DNA of 64,000 nucleotides from JAXGTD01 sp040775095 (GCA_040775095.1 JAXGTD010000003.1:29722-93721), one strand, 5' to 3'; positions 8,911-18,681 are shown, numbered from the stretch's first letter. Notes: generated by a model not told the origin, from the letters alone. Numbers and translations: made by a program.

Positions 8911-9409
8911 GGCGTTCATTCCTCACGACGGTGGATGGTTGCTAAACGAAATATTCGCCGGTGGGATCCGTGGGCGCTTTCGGCGTACTCCCGTTCGACG
9001 CCGGACCACCAAGTGGACCCCGACGCGCCGATTCGTAACCGCGGGCGGATTCGCTCAGATCGCGACAGTTGCCGCAACTGTTGGATGCTCGACGCGGCTA
9101 CCCTGGCGCGCTCGCCAGAGTCGGACAAAATCATCCGACACAAGCGGAACATACGCTCTCTGGGCGCGATCACAAGGGGAGTTTTCCGCGCCGAGAGCGG
9201 ATCGCTCCAAAAGGAGGGCCATCCAAGCACCCTGGCCGGAATGCTCGTTTCGCTGACCCGCGGTATCGGGTTCCACTCTCGCGGCACCACCTGCCGTAGT
9301 ATCGTCATGCGCATGGGAGCCCCGGACGATGACCCGCGCCCTGAGGCCGGAATGTGCAGACCGGGCGCGGCCGCGCTTGACCCGCGACGCGGGCGTCCTG
9401 CCCAGCCGG
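8911..9409. other. Intergenic stretch with no supported gene
   Basis: About 500 bp between the 43-aa gene and the 3' end of the hemolysin III gene. The open frames that cross it lack codon bias and family motifs. It must carry the promoter of the small gene, but I could not pick out convincing -35/-10 boxes. Confidence 0.45.
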
Positions 9410-10024
9410 TCAGAGAAAGAGCAGGATCGCGAAGTAGTGACTGATGCTGCCAGCCAGGACGAAGAGGTGCCAGACGCCGTGACACCAGCGCCAGACATGA
9501 TCCAACGCGTAGAAGACTACACCGATGGTGTAGAAGAGGCCACCTGCCAGCAGCAGCCGGAAGCCCGCCGGCGGCAGGGCGGCAATGATGGGGTCGAGGG
9601 CGAACAGGATCAGCCAACCCATGACCAGGTAGATCGCCACCGACAGCAGGCCGCCGCCCCCTTTGCGGACGGTGTCGGTGATGATGCCCAAGACGGCCAG
9701 ACCCCAGACAGCGCCGAACAACCACCAGCCGGCCGCATGGCCAAGGGCCACCAGGCTAAACGGCGTATAGGTGCCCGCGATCAACAGGTAGATTGCGTGG
9801 TGGTCGAAGACCTGAAAAATCCGCTTTGCTCGCCCGCGCAAGCTGTGGTAAAGGGTTGAGGAGAGGTACAGCAGGGACAGGGTGAGCCCATAGACACTGA
9901 AGCTCACGATGCGGGTGGCCCCACCGCTTACGCCGGCAAGAGACACCAGCACGGCGGTCCCGGCGAGCGCCAGCACCGTGCCGATCAGATGCGAAATGCT
10001 GTTGAAGCGCTCACCCTTGTACAT
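9410..10024 (-). CDS. Hemolysin III / PAQR-family membrane protein (TrhA-like)
   Basis: A 204-residue, seven-helix inner-membrane protein of the HlyIII/PAQR family. Visible are the N-terminal FNSISHLIG, the helix with SSTLYHS (residues about 55-61), FQVFDHHAIYLLIAGTYTP (about 70-88) and the C-terminal WHLFVLAGSISHY. The Ser, Asp and His residues in these segments form the family's putative metal site, as in adiponectin-receptor hydrolases. Bacterial relatives are linked to membrane-lipid homeostasis; true hemolytic activity is unproven. GGAG lies 5-6 bases before the start. Confidence 0.9.
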   Translation of the reverse strand: MYKGERFNSISHLIGTVLALAGTAVLVSLAGVSGGATRIVSFSVYGLTLSLLYLSSTLYHSLRGRAKRIFQVFDHHAIYLLIAGTYTPFSLVALGHAAGWWLFGAVWGLAVLGIITDTVRKGGGGLLSVAIYLVMGWLILFALDPIIAALPPAGFRLLLAGGLFYTIGVVFYALDHVWRWCHGVWHLFVLAGSISHYFAILLFL

Positions 10025-10165
10025 CTCGACTCCACCCCGCGTTCACGTGCCCTTGGCATGCGCCGCTGAGACGGCGATCGGCTCGTCAGCGCTCAGGCAC
10101 CAGCAAGGCTGGCCATGCCGCTCAGCAATCACTCGATCCGACGGACTAAGAATAGGCAGTCTCTC

Positions 10166-11026
10166 ATGCGGCGTATCAACATCAGCCATGTCACCGAGTA
10201 CCTGTTTCCAAGCCCCGTTGCATTGCTGCCCCACCGGCTCTTGCTGCGGCCGCGGGAGAACCACAACGTCAGGATCGAATCCTCGGTGCTGGATATCAGC
10301 CCTGCCCACACCCTGCAATGGAAACGCGACGTCCTGGACAACTCGGTCGCGCTGGTGGGCTTTACGGAGCCATCGGATCGCCTGCACATCGCCAGCAGCG
10401 TGGTGATCCAGCACTTCGAGGAGAACCCGTTCGACTTCCTGGTGGATGACTACGCGGTGATCCACCCGTTCGACTACGCCGAGGAGGAGCAGACGGTGCT
10501 CGCGCCCTTCCAGCGGTCCGTCCATCCCCTGGAGCGCGACGCGGTTCAGCGCTGGCTCGATGGACTGGGTCTGCAGCAGCCCATGGAGACCTTCGCGCTG
10601 CTCGACCGCCTGAACCGGGAGATTGCCGGCCGCTTTGTCTATCGGATGCGCGAGGAGCCGGGCGTACAGACGCCCGGCCTGACACTGACGAGCAACAGCG
10701 GGTCCTGCCGTGATTTCGCATCGCTGTTCATGGAGGCCTGCCGGTTCCTCGGGTTGGCCAGCCGCTTCGTCAGCGGCTACCTGTTCGCACCGTCCACCGA
10801 GGCAGGCAACGCATCGACCCATGCCTGGGCCGAAGCCTACCTGCCCGGCGCGGGTTGGAGGGGCTTCGACCCCACCAGCGGCGAGGTGACGGGCGACCGG
10901 CACATCGCGGTGGCGGTGGCGCGCCACCCGGAAGCGGTGCCGCCGGTGGCCGGAAGCTACCGCGGTCCGACCGGCCAGCCACCGGTGTTGAACGTCGCGG
11001 TGCAGGTCAGCGCGCTCGACGCTTGA
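10166..11026 (+). CDS. Transglutaminase-like cysteine protease-fold protein
   Basis: A 286-residue cytoplasmic protein with the bacterial N-terminal transglutaminase-associated domain (HVTEYLF and HRLLLRPR near residues 6-30). The transglutaminase core has the triad visible: Cys in SNSGSCRDFASL, His in STHAWAEAY and Asp in GFDPTSG. Members of this family often lie beside circularly permuted ATP-grasp/alpha-E genes, which are absent here. I took the ATG at 10166 (MRRINISH) rather than an upstream one at 10115, because family similarity begins at the beta strand ISHVTEY. It is convergent with the response-regulator gene. Substrate unknown. Confidence 0.88.
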   Translation: MRRINISHVTEYLFPSPVALLPHRLLLRPRENHNVRIESSVLDISPAHTLQWKRDVLDNSVALVGFTEPSDRLHIASSVVIQHFEENPFDFLVDDYAVIHPFDYAEEEQTVLAPFQRSVHPLERDAVQRWLDGLGLQQPMETFALLDRLNREIAGRFVYRMREEPGVQTPGLTLTSNSGSCRDFASLFMEACRFLGLASRFVSGYLFAPSTEAGNASTHAWAEAYLPGAGWRGFDPTSGEVTGDRHIAVAVARHPEAVPPVAGSYRGPTGQPPVLNVAVQVSALDA

Positions 11027-11055
11027 GCGCGCGGCCTCCGGGCCACCACCTGGGC

Positions 11056-11715
11056 TCACCGACCAAGCACATAACCCTGCCCACGCTGGGTGCGGATGCA
11101 GTCCCTGCCGACCTTCTCGCGCAGACGCCGCACGTAGACCTCGATCAGATTGCTGCCACGGGAGAAGTCCTGATCGTACACGTGCTCGATCAGCCGTTCC
11201 TTGGATAAGAGCTTGCCCGCGTTGAGCATGAAATAGCGCAGCAACCGGAACTCGGTGCCGGTCAGCTCGACGCTGCGACCGTCCGCCAACCGCACCCGCT
11301 GGCGGTCCTCGTCGAGCACCAGCCCACCGGCGCTCAGCGCCTGTCCAGGCAGACCGGCCGCGCGCCGCACCAGGGCCTGAATCCGCGCGATCACCTCCTC
11401 GACGTGGAAAGGCTTGCCCAGGTAGTCGTCGGCACCCGCCTTGAGACCATCGACCCGCTCGTGCCAGGCGTCGCGGGCGGTCAGCACCAGCACCGGCGTA
11501 CTCAGTCCGCTCGCGCGCAGGTTCGCCAGGACGTCGAGCCCCGGGCGCCCGGGCAAACCGAGATCCAGCACGATGGCATCGTACTCCATGTCCAGGGCGA
11601 GGAATTCCCCGACGATCCCGTCGCTGGCCTGGTCGACCGCGAACCCGGCCCGCGCAAGCTCGGTCGCCAGCGTCTGGGCCTGCGCGGAATCGTCTTCGAC
11701 CAGCAGGACGCGCAT
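11056..11715 (-). CDS. OmpR-family response regulator (PmrA/QseB/PhoP-like)
   Basis: A 219-residue transcription regulator. The receiver domain (1-115) shows acidic residues EDD (7-9), phosphoacceptor Asp51 in IVLDLGLPG, Thr in LTARD and Lys101 in GKPF. The C-terminal winged helix (about 125-219) ends IRTQRGQGYVLGR. It follows the PepSY gene with two bases between TGA and ATG, a layout common for PepSY-regulator-kinase operons. No kinase follows here; the nearest is at 6745-8094. CTTAAC triple repeats upstream of that kinase match the DNA motif expected for this subfamily. Confidence 0.92.
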   Translation of the reverse strand: MRVLLVEDDSAQAQTLATELARAGFAVDQASDGIVGEFLALDMEYDAIVLDLGLPGRPGLDVLANLRASGLSTPVLVLTARDAWHERVDGLKAGADDYLGKPFHVEEVIARIQALVRRAAGLPGQALSAGGLVLDEDRQRVRLADGRSVELTGTEFRLLRYFMLNAGKLLSKERLIEHVYDQDFSRGSNLIEVYVRRLREKVGRDCIRTQRGQGYVLGR

Positions 11716-11717
11716 GT

Positions 11718-12044
11718 TCAGGGAGGATCCACAGGGTGAAGCGGATCGTGCTCGATCAGCGCGCCGGTCTCCGCATCGACCTCAAGCTCCCAGACCTCGC
11801 CGGTGGGGGCCAGCATCTGGATCTCGTAGACATAGCGCCCGTGGGTCTCTTCAAAATGCAGCGTCGCATTGAGCAGGGTGCCCGGTCGAATCGCGCGGGC
11901 CTCCCTGATGAGGGTCTCGAGCGAAACCGCGCGACCCTGGGCGTACAGATCCAGTGCAAGGTCCGCATCGCTGGCCGCGACAGCGCCAGCGCCAGCGCTC
12001 AGCGCCAGTCCGGCACTCGCCACGACACGTAGCCGTTGCAACAC
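11718..12044 (-). CDS. PepSY-domain periplasmic protein
   Basis: A 108-residue exported protein: signal peptide ending near AGAVAASD and a single PepSY domain (LDLYAQGRAVSLETLIREA, then YVYEIQML and WELEVDAETGAL). Single PepSY proteins often precede two-component genes and may modulate the sensor. The start is GTG at 12044, with AGGG overlapping the pntB stop codon five bases upstream. Only seven bases separate it from pntB, so it is probably transcribed with the transhydrogenase genes and coupled to the downstream regulator. Confidence 0.85.
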   Translation of the reverse strand: MLQRLRVVASAGLALSAGAGAVAASDADLALDLYAQGRAVSLETLIREARAIRPGTLLNATLHFEETHGRYVYEIQMLAPTGEVWELEVDAETGALIEHDPLHPVDPP

Positions 12045-12051
12045 GTCGACC

Positions 12052-13452
12052 CTAGTGGCCGCCGCCCTTCAGCGCCGCCGCCATGCCCTCGATGGTGTCT
12101 TTGGCGTCACCGAAGATCAGCGACGTGTTATCCCGATAGAAGAGCAGATTGTCGACGCCAGAGTAGCCGGGACGCATCGAGCGCTTGAGGAAGTAGACCT
12201 GACGCGCCTTACCCGCCTCGATGATCGGCATCCCGTAGATCGGGCTGGACTTGTCTTCCTTCGCGGCGGGATTGACGACGTCGTTGGCGCCAACCACCAG
12301 GGCGACATCGGCGCTCGGAAACTCGGAATTGATCTCGTCCATCTCCAACACCAGGTCGTAGGGGATGTCGGCCTCCGCCAGCAGGACGTTCATGTGTCCG
12401 GGCATGCGCCCGGCAACCGGGTGGATCGCAAACTTCACCTCGACACCGCGTGCCTGCAGCAGCTCGGTCATCTCCTTGACCGCATGTTGCGCCTGGGCGA
12501 CCGCCATGCCGTAGCCAGGCACGATAATGACCTTGGAGGCGTCCTCCATCCAATAGACCGCATCCTCCACCGAGGCCGACTTCACACCCTTTTGCGCCGC
12601 CACGGCGCCCGCGCTGTCGCCGCCGCCACTGTCGGAGCCGAAGCCGCCGAAGACCACATTGATGATCGAGCGGTTCATCGCGCGGCACATGATGTAAGAC
12701 AGGATCGCGCCCGAGAAACCGACCAGCGCGCCGACGATGATCAGCAGATTGTTATGCAGCGTGAAGCCGGTCGCGGCCGCGGCCCAGCCCGAGTAGCTGT
12801 TGAGCATCGAGATCACCACCGGCATGTCCGCGCCGCCGATCGGGATGATCAGGGTGCCGCCGAGCACCAGCGCCAGCAGCGTCATCAACGCCAATGACCA
12901 GACGTCGCCGGTCATCGCAAAATACACCGCCAGCGCAATGGTCGACAGCGCGATCAGCGCATTGAGCAGGTGCTGTCCGGCGAACTTGACCGGCGCACCG
13001 CTCATCAGTCCCTGCAGCTTCACAAACGCGATCACCGAGCCGGTGAAAGTGATCGCGCCGATCACGATCCCAGCCGACAGCTCACCCATCAACACCGGAT
13101 TGAGCGCGCCGGCCGCCTGTTTGTTCAGGAACGTGCCAATGGCCACCAGGACCGCGGCCATACCGACGAAGCTGTGCAGGGCGGCCACCAGCTGCGGCAT
13201 CGCCGTCATCTTGATCAGCAGCGCGATAACGATACCGATTACCGCACCGATACCGACCCCGGCGATGATCAGCCCGTAGGACTGCACCTCACTGCCCAGC
13301 AGTGTCGCGCCGATCGCGATGACCATGCCGAGCATGCCGAAGAGATTGCCGCGTCGCGCGGTCGCCGGGTGCGTGAGCCCCTTCAGCGCAAAGATGAACA
13401 AAATGGCAGAGACCAGATAGGCGACCGCCTGGGTGTTGGGAGACAGATCCAT
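12052..13452 (-). CDS. pntB: NAD(P) transhydrogenase subunit beta
   Basis: A 466-residue inner-membrane subunit of the proton-pumping transhydrogenase, which moves hydride between NADH and NADP. Residues about 5-265 are membrane helices. The C-terminal NADP(H)-binding domain dIII starts with VIIVPGYGMAVAQAQ, followed by GRMPGHMNVLLAEA and VGANDVVNPAA. Start ATG 13452 (MDLSPNTQ) was chosen because the longer frame to 13521 has an Arg/Cys-rich lead. It follows pntAB by 13 bp in pntAA-pntAB-pntB order. Confidence 0.96.
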   Translation of the reverse strand: MDLSPNTQAVAYLVSAILFIFALKGLTHPATARRGNLFGMLGMVIAIGATLLGSEVQSYGLIIAGVGIGAVIGIVIALLIKMTAMPQLVAALHSFVGMAAVLVAIGTFLNKQAAGALNPVLMGELSAGIVIGAITFTGSVIAFVKLQGLMSGAPVKFAGQHLLNALIALSTIALAVYFAMTGDVWSLALMTLLALVLGGTLIIPIGGADMPVVISMLNSYSGWAAAATGFTLHNNLLIIVGALVGFSGAILSYIMCRAMNRSIINVVFGGFGSDSGGGDSAGAVAAQKGVKSASVEDAVYWMEDASKVIIVPGYGMAVAQAQHAVKEMTELLQARGVEVKFAIHPVAGRMPGHMNVLLAEADIPYDLVLEMDEINSEFPSADVALVVGANDVVNPAAKEDKSSPIYGMPIIEAGKARQVYFLKRSMRPGYSGVDNLLFYRDNTSLIFGDAKDTIEGMAAALKGGGH

Positions 13453-13465
13453 GAGTGTGGGCGCC

Positions 13466-13750
13466 CTATTTCTTCTTCTTGAACATCGACAGCATCCGGT
13501 GCGTGACCAGGAAGCCGCCAAAGACGTTGATGCTGGCGAGCAGCACCGCGACGAAGCCCATGATCTCGGCGCTGGTGCCGGCGCTCTCCAGTCCGGTGAC
13601 CAACAGCGCCCCGACCAGCACGATGCCGGAGATGGCGTTGGTCAGCGCCACCAGCGGCGTATGCAGCGACGGCGTGACGCCCCAGATGACGTAGTAACCA
13701 ATGAAACAGGCCAGGACAAAGACATAGAGTGCGAGAACGGATTCAGACAT
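13466..13750 (-). CDS. pntAB: NAD(P) transhydrogenase subunit alpha, part 2
   Basis: A 94-residue membrane subunit with three helices (LALYVFVLACFIGYYVIW, TNAISGIVLVGALLV, IMGFVAVLLASINVFGGFLV) and a polylysine end. It is the membrane part of the alpha subunit in organisms with a split alpha chain, as in Rhodospirillum. I preferred the ATG at 13750 (MSESVLAL) because GGGGA lies 9 bases upstream; the ATG at 13756 is possible. It follows pntAA with a 113-bp gap. Confidence 0.92.
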   Translation of the reverse strand: MSESVLALYVFVLACFIGYYVIWGVTPSLHTPLVALTNAISGIVLVGALLVTGLESAGTSAEIMGFVAVLLASINVFGGFLVTHRMLSMFKKKK

Positions 13751-13863
13751 CGACATGGATCCCCATTGTTCGGTGTGCCAGGAGCGGGTGCGCGAGTCGT
13801 ACGCGGATGGTCTACGTCGCACCGCCCCGAGAAGCGGATTGGACGCAACCGCCGCGCCGTTCC

Positions 13864-14958
13864 TCACTGGGGCGCGATCAGCATCGCCTTGGTGATCTCG
13901 TCCTCGGCCAGGTCCTTCAGAACCGGGCCGCCATCGGAGCCCTCGACCATGATCTCGAGCAGATTGGCCAGGTTGCGGGCGTAGAACGCGCTGGCGTCCG
14001 AGGCAACCATGGATGGGTAGTTGGTGTGGCCGATGAGTGTCACCCCATGGCGCTCGACCACCTCATCGGCCTGAGTCAGCTTGCAGTTGCCGCCGTTGGC
14101 GGCGGCCAGGTCGACGATCACCGAGCCGGTGCGCATGCGCTCGACCACCGCCTCGGTGATCAGCTCGGGCGCCGGGCGGCACGGGATCAGCGCGGTGGTG
14201 ATGATGACCTGTGCCTTGGCCAGCTCGTCGGCCAGCGCCGCCTGCTGCCGCGCCTTGGCCTCGTCGGAGAGCTCCTTCGCATAGCCGCCCTCGCCGGCCC
14301 CGCTTTCCCCAATATCAAGCACGATGGCCTTGGCACCCAACGACTCGATCTGCTCCTTGGTCTCCGGGCGCACATCATAGGCATAGACGTCCGCGCCAAG
14401 GCGACGCGCGGTGGCGATCGCTTGCAGACCGGCGACACCGACGCCCAGCACCACGGTTCGCGCCGGCTTGGCCGAGCCCGCCGAGGTCATCATCATCGGG
14501 AAGAAGCGCCCGTAGCGGGCCGCTGCCTCGATCACCGCCCGGTAGCCGGCAATATTGCTCTGCGACGAGAGCGCGTCCATGGATTGGGCGCGGGAGATAC
14601 GCGGCATCCGCTCCATCGCCAGCACACGCACGCCGCGTCCTGCCATCCCGGCAATCAGCGCGTCCTCGCCACAGCTCTCGATCAGGCTGATATAGATGCT
14701 GCTCGCACCGACCCGCGCGGCCTCCTCGTCGGTCGGGCGCCGCACCTTGAGCACAATGTCGGCGGCCATGCAGGCGTCGCGCTCCGCGATCACGACCCCC
14801 GCGCCGGCGTACTCCTGATCCGGATACTGCGCCGCGGCACCAGCCCCGGCCTCAACGATGACCTCGAAGCCCTTGGCGACGAGCTTCTTCGCCACCTCGG
14901 GTGTGGTCGCGACGCGCCTCTCACCGGGCAGGGTCTCTGCCGGCACACCGATTTTCAT
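13864..14958 (-). CDS. pntAA: NAD(P) transhydrogenase subunit alpha, part 1
   Basis: A 364-residue soluble NAD(H)-binding dI subunit related to alanine dehydrogenase. It starts MKIGVPAETLPGERRVATTP. The Rossmann segment is VVLGVGVAGLQAIATARRLGADV (around residues 169-191). The mobile loop and conserved DVRPETKEQIESLGAK follow, and the family's ALIPCRPAPELITE is present. Together with pntAB and pntB it makes a complete transhydrogenase likely to supply NADPH for biosynthesis or redox balance. Confidence 0.96.
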   Translation of the reverse strand: MKIGVPAETLPGERRVATTPEVAKKLVAKGFEVIVEAGAGAAAQYPDQEYAGAGVVIAERDACMAADIVLKVRRPTDEEAARVGASSIYISLIESCGEDALIAGMAGRGVRVLAMERMPRISRAQSMDALSSQSNIAGYRAVIEAAARYGRFFPMMMTSAGSAKPARTVVLGVGVAGLQAIATARRLGADVYAYDVRPETKEQIESLGAKAIVLDIGESGAGEGGYAKELSDEAKARQQAALADELAKAQVIITTALIPCRPAPELITEAVVERMRTGSVIVDLAAANGGNCKLTQADEVVERHGVTLIGHTNYPSMVASDASAFYARNLANLLEIMVEGSDGGPVLKDLAEDEITKAMLIAPQ

Positions 14959-15171
14959 GGTTCTGTATTCCCCGTGCTCGCGCCGCGGTCGCGGCCGAAA
15001 GACGCGGCATTATCGATGGTCGACCGGGTGATCTCAAGCCGCCGCGGGGATGTGCCGCCGATTTGGCGAGCCAGGGACCGGCCGCCCCCGACACGCCGGC
15101 CAAACCACAGGGCCAGATCCCCCCGCCAGATTCTCCTAACCAGATCAGGCCGCGCCGCCCCCCGCGGCGGC

Positions 15172-15756
15172 TCAGGCCGGGCTCGAACCCGCCAGATGCC
15201 GGGCGATGTCCGCGTGCACCCGGCGGCTCCACACCATGCAGGGGTGACAGAGTGCAGGCACCCGCGTGGTCTCGGCGTCCGGCCAGATCGCGCTGGCCGG
15301 GGGCAGAATCACCAGATCGAACGGCGTCCAGTATGCGCGAAGCGCGATGCCCTCGAGCCGCCCCACCCCGGCGTCCAGCCGACGCAGCAACGCGCTGCCC
15401 GGGCGCATCTGCACGGCACCACGGCCCGGGTACAGGTAGGCAAGCCAGCTGCCGTGCATGGGTGCGGAGATCGCGAAGAACTGTCGGGTCCGCCGCCAGC
15501 CGCCCAGCTCCTGCAGATAGAGGCGCGCGATCATGCCGCCCATGCTGAACCCGATCAGCGCCAACGGCTCCTCGGGGCCACATTCGGCGTCGATGGCATC
15601 GCGCAACTGTGCCGCCAGCTCCTCGAGTCCGGCACGGGCATCACTCGGCCTGAGCGATGGTGCCAGGCAAACGAAGCCCCGTTGCTCGAGAAACATCCGC
15701 ATACGCCGAAACTTGCGCCCCGTATCGAGGATACCGTGCACCATCACCACGCGCAT
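15172..15756 (-). CDS. Alpha/beta-hydrolase, lipase/esterase-like
   Basis: A 194-residue hydrolase. MRVVMVHGI carries the oxyanion-side HG, GFSMGG (about residues 82-87) is the nucleophile elbow with Ser, and a C-terminal HADIARHL may hold the catalytic His. The fold resembles triacylglycerol lipase or PGAP1-like esterases. The longer frame to 15831 adds an Arg-rich lead and looks wrong, so I start at 15756. No signal peptide is seen. It lies between pepN and pntAA on the same strand. Substrate unknown. Confidence 0.8.
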   Translation of the reverse strand: MRVVMVHGILDTGRKFRRMRMFLEQRGFVCLAPSLRPSDARAGLEELAAQLRDAIDAECGPEEPLALIGFSMGGMIARLYLQELGGWRRTRQFFAISAPMHGSWLAYLYPGRGAVQMRPGSALLRRLDAGVGRLEGIALRAYWTPFDLVILPPASAIWPDAETTRVPALCHPCMVWSRRVHADIARHLAGSSPA

Positions 15757-15879
15757 GACGCCCCCTGCCACACGCGGTGGCCTGACCCGAACGGCCGTTG
15801 GGTGCCTATCGCGCTCCCGATGGCGGCACACACGAGGGCACGCCGGGGCCGGGGCGCGATCGCTTCCAACCCGGCGGTC

Positions 15880-18528
15880 CTATCCGAGACACTTGGTGAC
15901 GACCTCGTACAGGTCGTTGGACAGACCCTCGCCGTCGGCGATGCGCTCGAGCTGCTGGCGCATCAGGTCCTGGCGGACGGGGTCATAGCGGCGCCACCGG
16001 GTCATCGGGTGCAGCAGGCGAGCGGCGATCTGCGGGTTCAGCGGATCGAGCTCGAGGATCCGCTCGGCGAGAAACCGGTAGCCCGCCCCATCCTGGGCGT
16101 GGAAACGCACCGGGTTGCCCGTCGCGAACGCCCCGATCAGGCTGCGCACGCGGTTCGGGTTGGAGAGCGAGAAATCGGGGTGCAGCATCAGCGCCTCCAC
16201 GCGCGAGAGCGCGTCCTCGCGCGCGGCCGTGGCCTGGATCGCGAACCACTTGTCCAACACCAGCTGATCGCCGGCCCAGCGCTGATAGAAGCTCGCCAGG
16301 GCGCGCTCGCCAATACCGTCGGCCCCCTGCCCGGGCAACTCCACGAGCATCGACAGCGCGGCGATCACATCGGTCATATTCTCGCCCGCCTCGAACTGCG
16401 CCTGACACAGCTCGACGCCCTGCGCATCCGGGGCGTGCATCAGGTAGCCCAGGGCACGGTTCTTCAGCGCACGGCGACCCACGGCGGCGGGGCCGGGATC
16501 GAATGCGCCCTCGTCCTGATTGCGACGATAGACCGCCAGCAGATCGTCGCGCAGCGCCTCGGCCAGCGTCCCGGCCAGGGTCTCGCGGGCACGGTGGATG
16601 CCATCGACATCGACCACCGCCATCTGGTCGCCAATGTAGGCCTCGGATGGGAGTGCGAGCACCTCGGCGAGCAGCGGATGGTCGGCCCGGGTGTCGAGCA
16701 GCGCACGGCGGAACGCCGCGATGAAGCCGTCCGACGCCGACAGGCCCTCGTCCTGGACCATCGCCAGCAACAACCGCAACGCCAGCGTCTGCGCCGCATC
16801 CCAGCGGTTGAATCCATCACTGTCATGGGCCATCAGGAACATCAGGTCCTGGTCCGAATAGGGATAGCTGACCCGGGCGGGGGCCGAGAAGCCACGCAGC
16901 AACGAGGGTACCGGGCGGGCCGGCAGGCCTTCGAAGCAGAACCGCTCCACCGGTGCACGCAGCTCGAGCATGCGCGTACCCGGTGCCGGCGGCCTCTCCT
17001 CCCCGGCCAGGCGCAGCGGCAGGTCGCGCCCATCGGCGTCGAGCAAACCGAGCGCGAATGGCAGATGCAGGGCCTGTTTGTCCGGCTGCCCAGGCGTGAT
17101 CGGTGTGTGCTGACGCACCTCCAGCGTATAGAGCCCCCTGCCCGCGTCCCACTCGTCGTCGCAGTCCAGCTCGGGGGTCCCGGCCTGCCGGTACCAGCGA
17201 CGGAACTGGGTCAGGTCGAGACCGCTGGCGTCCTCCATGCAACGGACGAAGTCCTCGGTGGTCACGGCCTGCCCATCGTGGCGTTCGAAGTAGAGATCGG
17301 TCGCGGCGCGGAAGCGCGCGGGCCCGAGCAGGTTGGCCTGCATCCGGACCACCTCGGCTCCCTTCTCGTACACCGTCGCGGTGTAGAAATTGTTGATCTC
17401 GATGTACGAGTCCGGCCGCACCGGGTGCGCCATCGGGCCGCTGTCCTCGGGAAACTGGCGCGCGCGCAGTATGCGTACGTCGCCGATGCGCTTGGCCGCC
17501 CGCGAGCCCATATCGGCGGAAAACTCCTGGTCCCGATAGACGGTGAAGCCCTCTTTCAGGCTGAGCTGGAACCAGTCGCGGCAGGTGATGCGGTTGCCGG
17601 TCCAGTTGTGGAAATACTCATGCGCGACCACGCCCTCGATGCCGGCGAAGTCCTGATCGGTCGCGGTCTCTGGGCGCGCCAGGATGTATTTCGCATTGAA
17701 GACGTTGAGACCCTTGTTCTCCATCGCCCCCATGTTGAAGTGGCTGACCGCGACGATCATGAACAGGTCCAGGTCGTACTCGCGACCGTATTGCTCCTCA
17801 TCCCAGCGCATCGCATGCTTGAGCGAACGCATCGCGTGGTCACACTTGTCCGCGTTGTCGGGCTCGACAAAGATGCGCAATGTGATCTCACGTCCGGAGC
17901 GGGTCGTGAAGTGATCCTCGACCAGCGCGAGGTCGCCGGCCACCAGCGCGAACAGATAGGCCGGCTTGGGAAACGGGTCGTCCCAACGCGCCAGATGGCG
18001 GCCATCGGGCAGACGCTCGGTCCCGCCCGGATTCCCGTTGGAGAGCAACACCGGGTAGCGTTCCGGATCCGCCACCAGGGTCACCCGGTAGCGCGCCATC
18101 ACGTCCGGGCGATCGAGGAAATAGGTGATGCGGCGAAAGCCCTCGGCCTCGCACTGGGTGCAGAGCATATCGCCCGACAGATAGAGGCCCTCGAGCGCGG
18201 TGTTCGCACGCGGCAGGATGCGTACCCGCGTGCGCAGCCGGAACTGGTCTGGCACCCGGCGCACGACGAGCGAGTCCTCCTCCAGACGATACTCGGCCGG
18301 CGGCAGCACGCGCCCATCGAGCGCGATCTCGTCGAGTTGCAGCTGTTCGCCATCGAGGCGCAGGTCGCCGTCGCCGCGGGTGGCGGCGGGATTGCGGCGC
18401 ACCTGCAGCTCGGCCTCGACCCGGGTCTCGTCCGCATCGAGGTCGAAGCGCAGATCGACGGCGTCGATCAGGAACTCGGGCGGACGGTAGTCCTTCAGTT
18501 GGGTCGCGGCTGGCGTGGTGCGATACAT
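15880..18528 (-). CDS. pepN: Aminopeptidase N
   Basis: An 882-residue M1-family zinc aminopeptidase, near the E. coli length (870). GAMEN substrate-recognition motif is at 267-271. Zinc site HEYFH is at 303-307, with the third ligand Glu326 in SLKEG. Members remove N-terminal residues in the cytoplasm at the end of protein turnover. It is divergent from grxC, and the 153-bp gap between the two genes must hold both promoters. Confidence 0.97.
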   Translation of the reverse strand: MYRTTPAATQLKDYRPPEFLIDAVDLRFDLDADETRVEAELQVRRNPAATRGDGDLRLDGEQLQLDEIALDGRVLPPAEYRLEEDSLVVRRVPDQFRLRTRVRILPRANTALEGLYLSGDMLCTQCEAEGFRRITYFLDRPDVMARYRVTLVADPERYPVLLSNGNPGGTERLPDGRHLARWDDPFPKPAYLFALVAGDLALVEDHFTTRSGREITLRIFVEPDNADKCDHAMRSLKHAMRWDEEQYGREYDLDLFMIVAVSHFNMGAMENKGLNVFNAKYILARPETATDQDFAGIEGVVAHEYFHNWTGNRITCRDWFQLSLKEGFTVYRDQEFSADMGSRAAKRIGDVRILRARQFPEDSGPMAHPVRPDSYIEINNFYTATVYEKGAEVVRMQANLLGPARFRAATDLYFERHDGQAVTTEDFVRCMEDASGLDLTQFRRWYRQAGTPELDCDDEWDAGRGLYTLEVRQHTPITPGQPDKQALHLPFALGLLDADGRDLPLRLAGEERPPAPGTRMLELRAPVERFCFEGLPARPVPSLLRGFSAPARVSYPYSDQDLMFLMAHDSDGFNRWDAAQTLALRLLLAMVQDEGLSASDGFIAAFRRALLDTRADHPLLAEVLALPSEAYIGDQMAVVDVDGIHRARETLAGTLAEALRDDLLAVYRRNQDEGAFDPGPAAVGRRALKNRALGYLMHAPDAQGVELCQAQFEAGENMTDVIAALSMLVELPGQGADGIGERALASFYQRWAGDQLVLDKWFAIQATAAREDALSRVEALMLHPDFSLSNPNRVRSLIGAFATGNPVRFHAQDGAGYRFLAERILELDPLNPQIAARLLHPMTRWRRYDPVRQDLMRQQLERIADGEGLSNDLYEVVTKCLG

Positions 18529-18681
18529 AAGCGCTGATCTCTGGTCGGAGGACTCGTCGAGGCGGGGACGACTTGGTAACCTTGGCTACTTCGGTCGCCG
18601 ACACCCATTTTCAAGCCGGCGGCGCGCGACAAACCGGAACCGTCAGCGGGCACGATAGCAACGAAACACGAGGAGCTCACC

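Noticed and set aside
8293..9444. A 383-codon open frame on the plus strand
   Set aside because: It crosses the 43-aa small gene and non-coding DNA; no signature, ribosome-binding site or codon bias.
13729..18537. A 1602-codon open frame on the plus strand
   Set aside because: It is antisense to pntAA, the hydrolase and pepN. The real enzymes have full motif sets; the antisense product is His/Arg/Gln-rich low-complexity sequence expected in a GC-rich genome.
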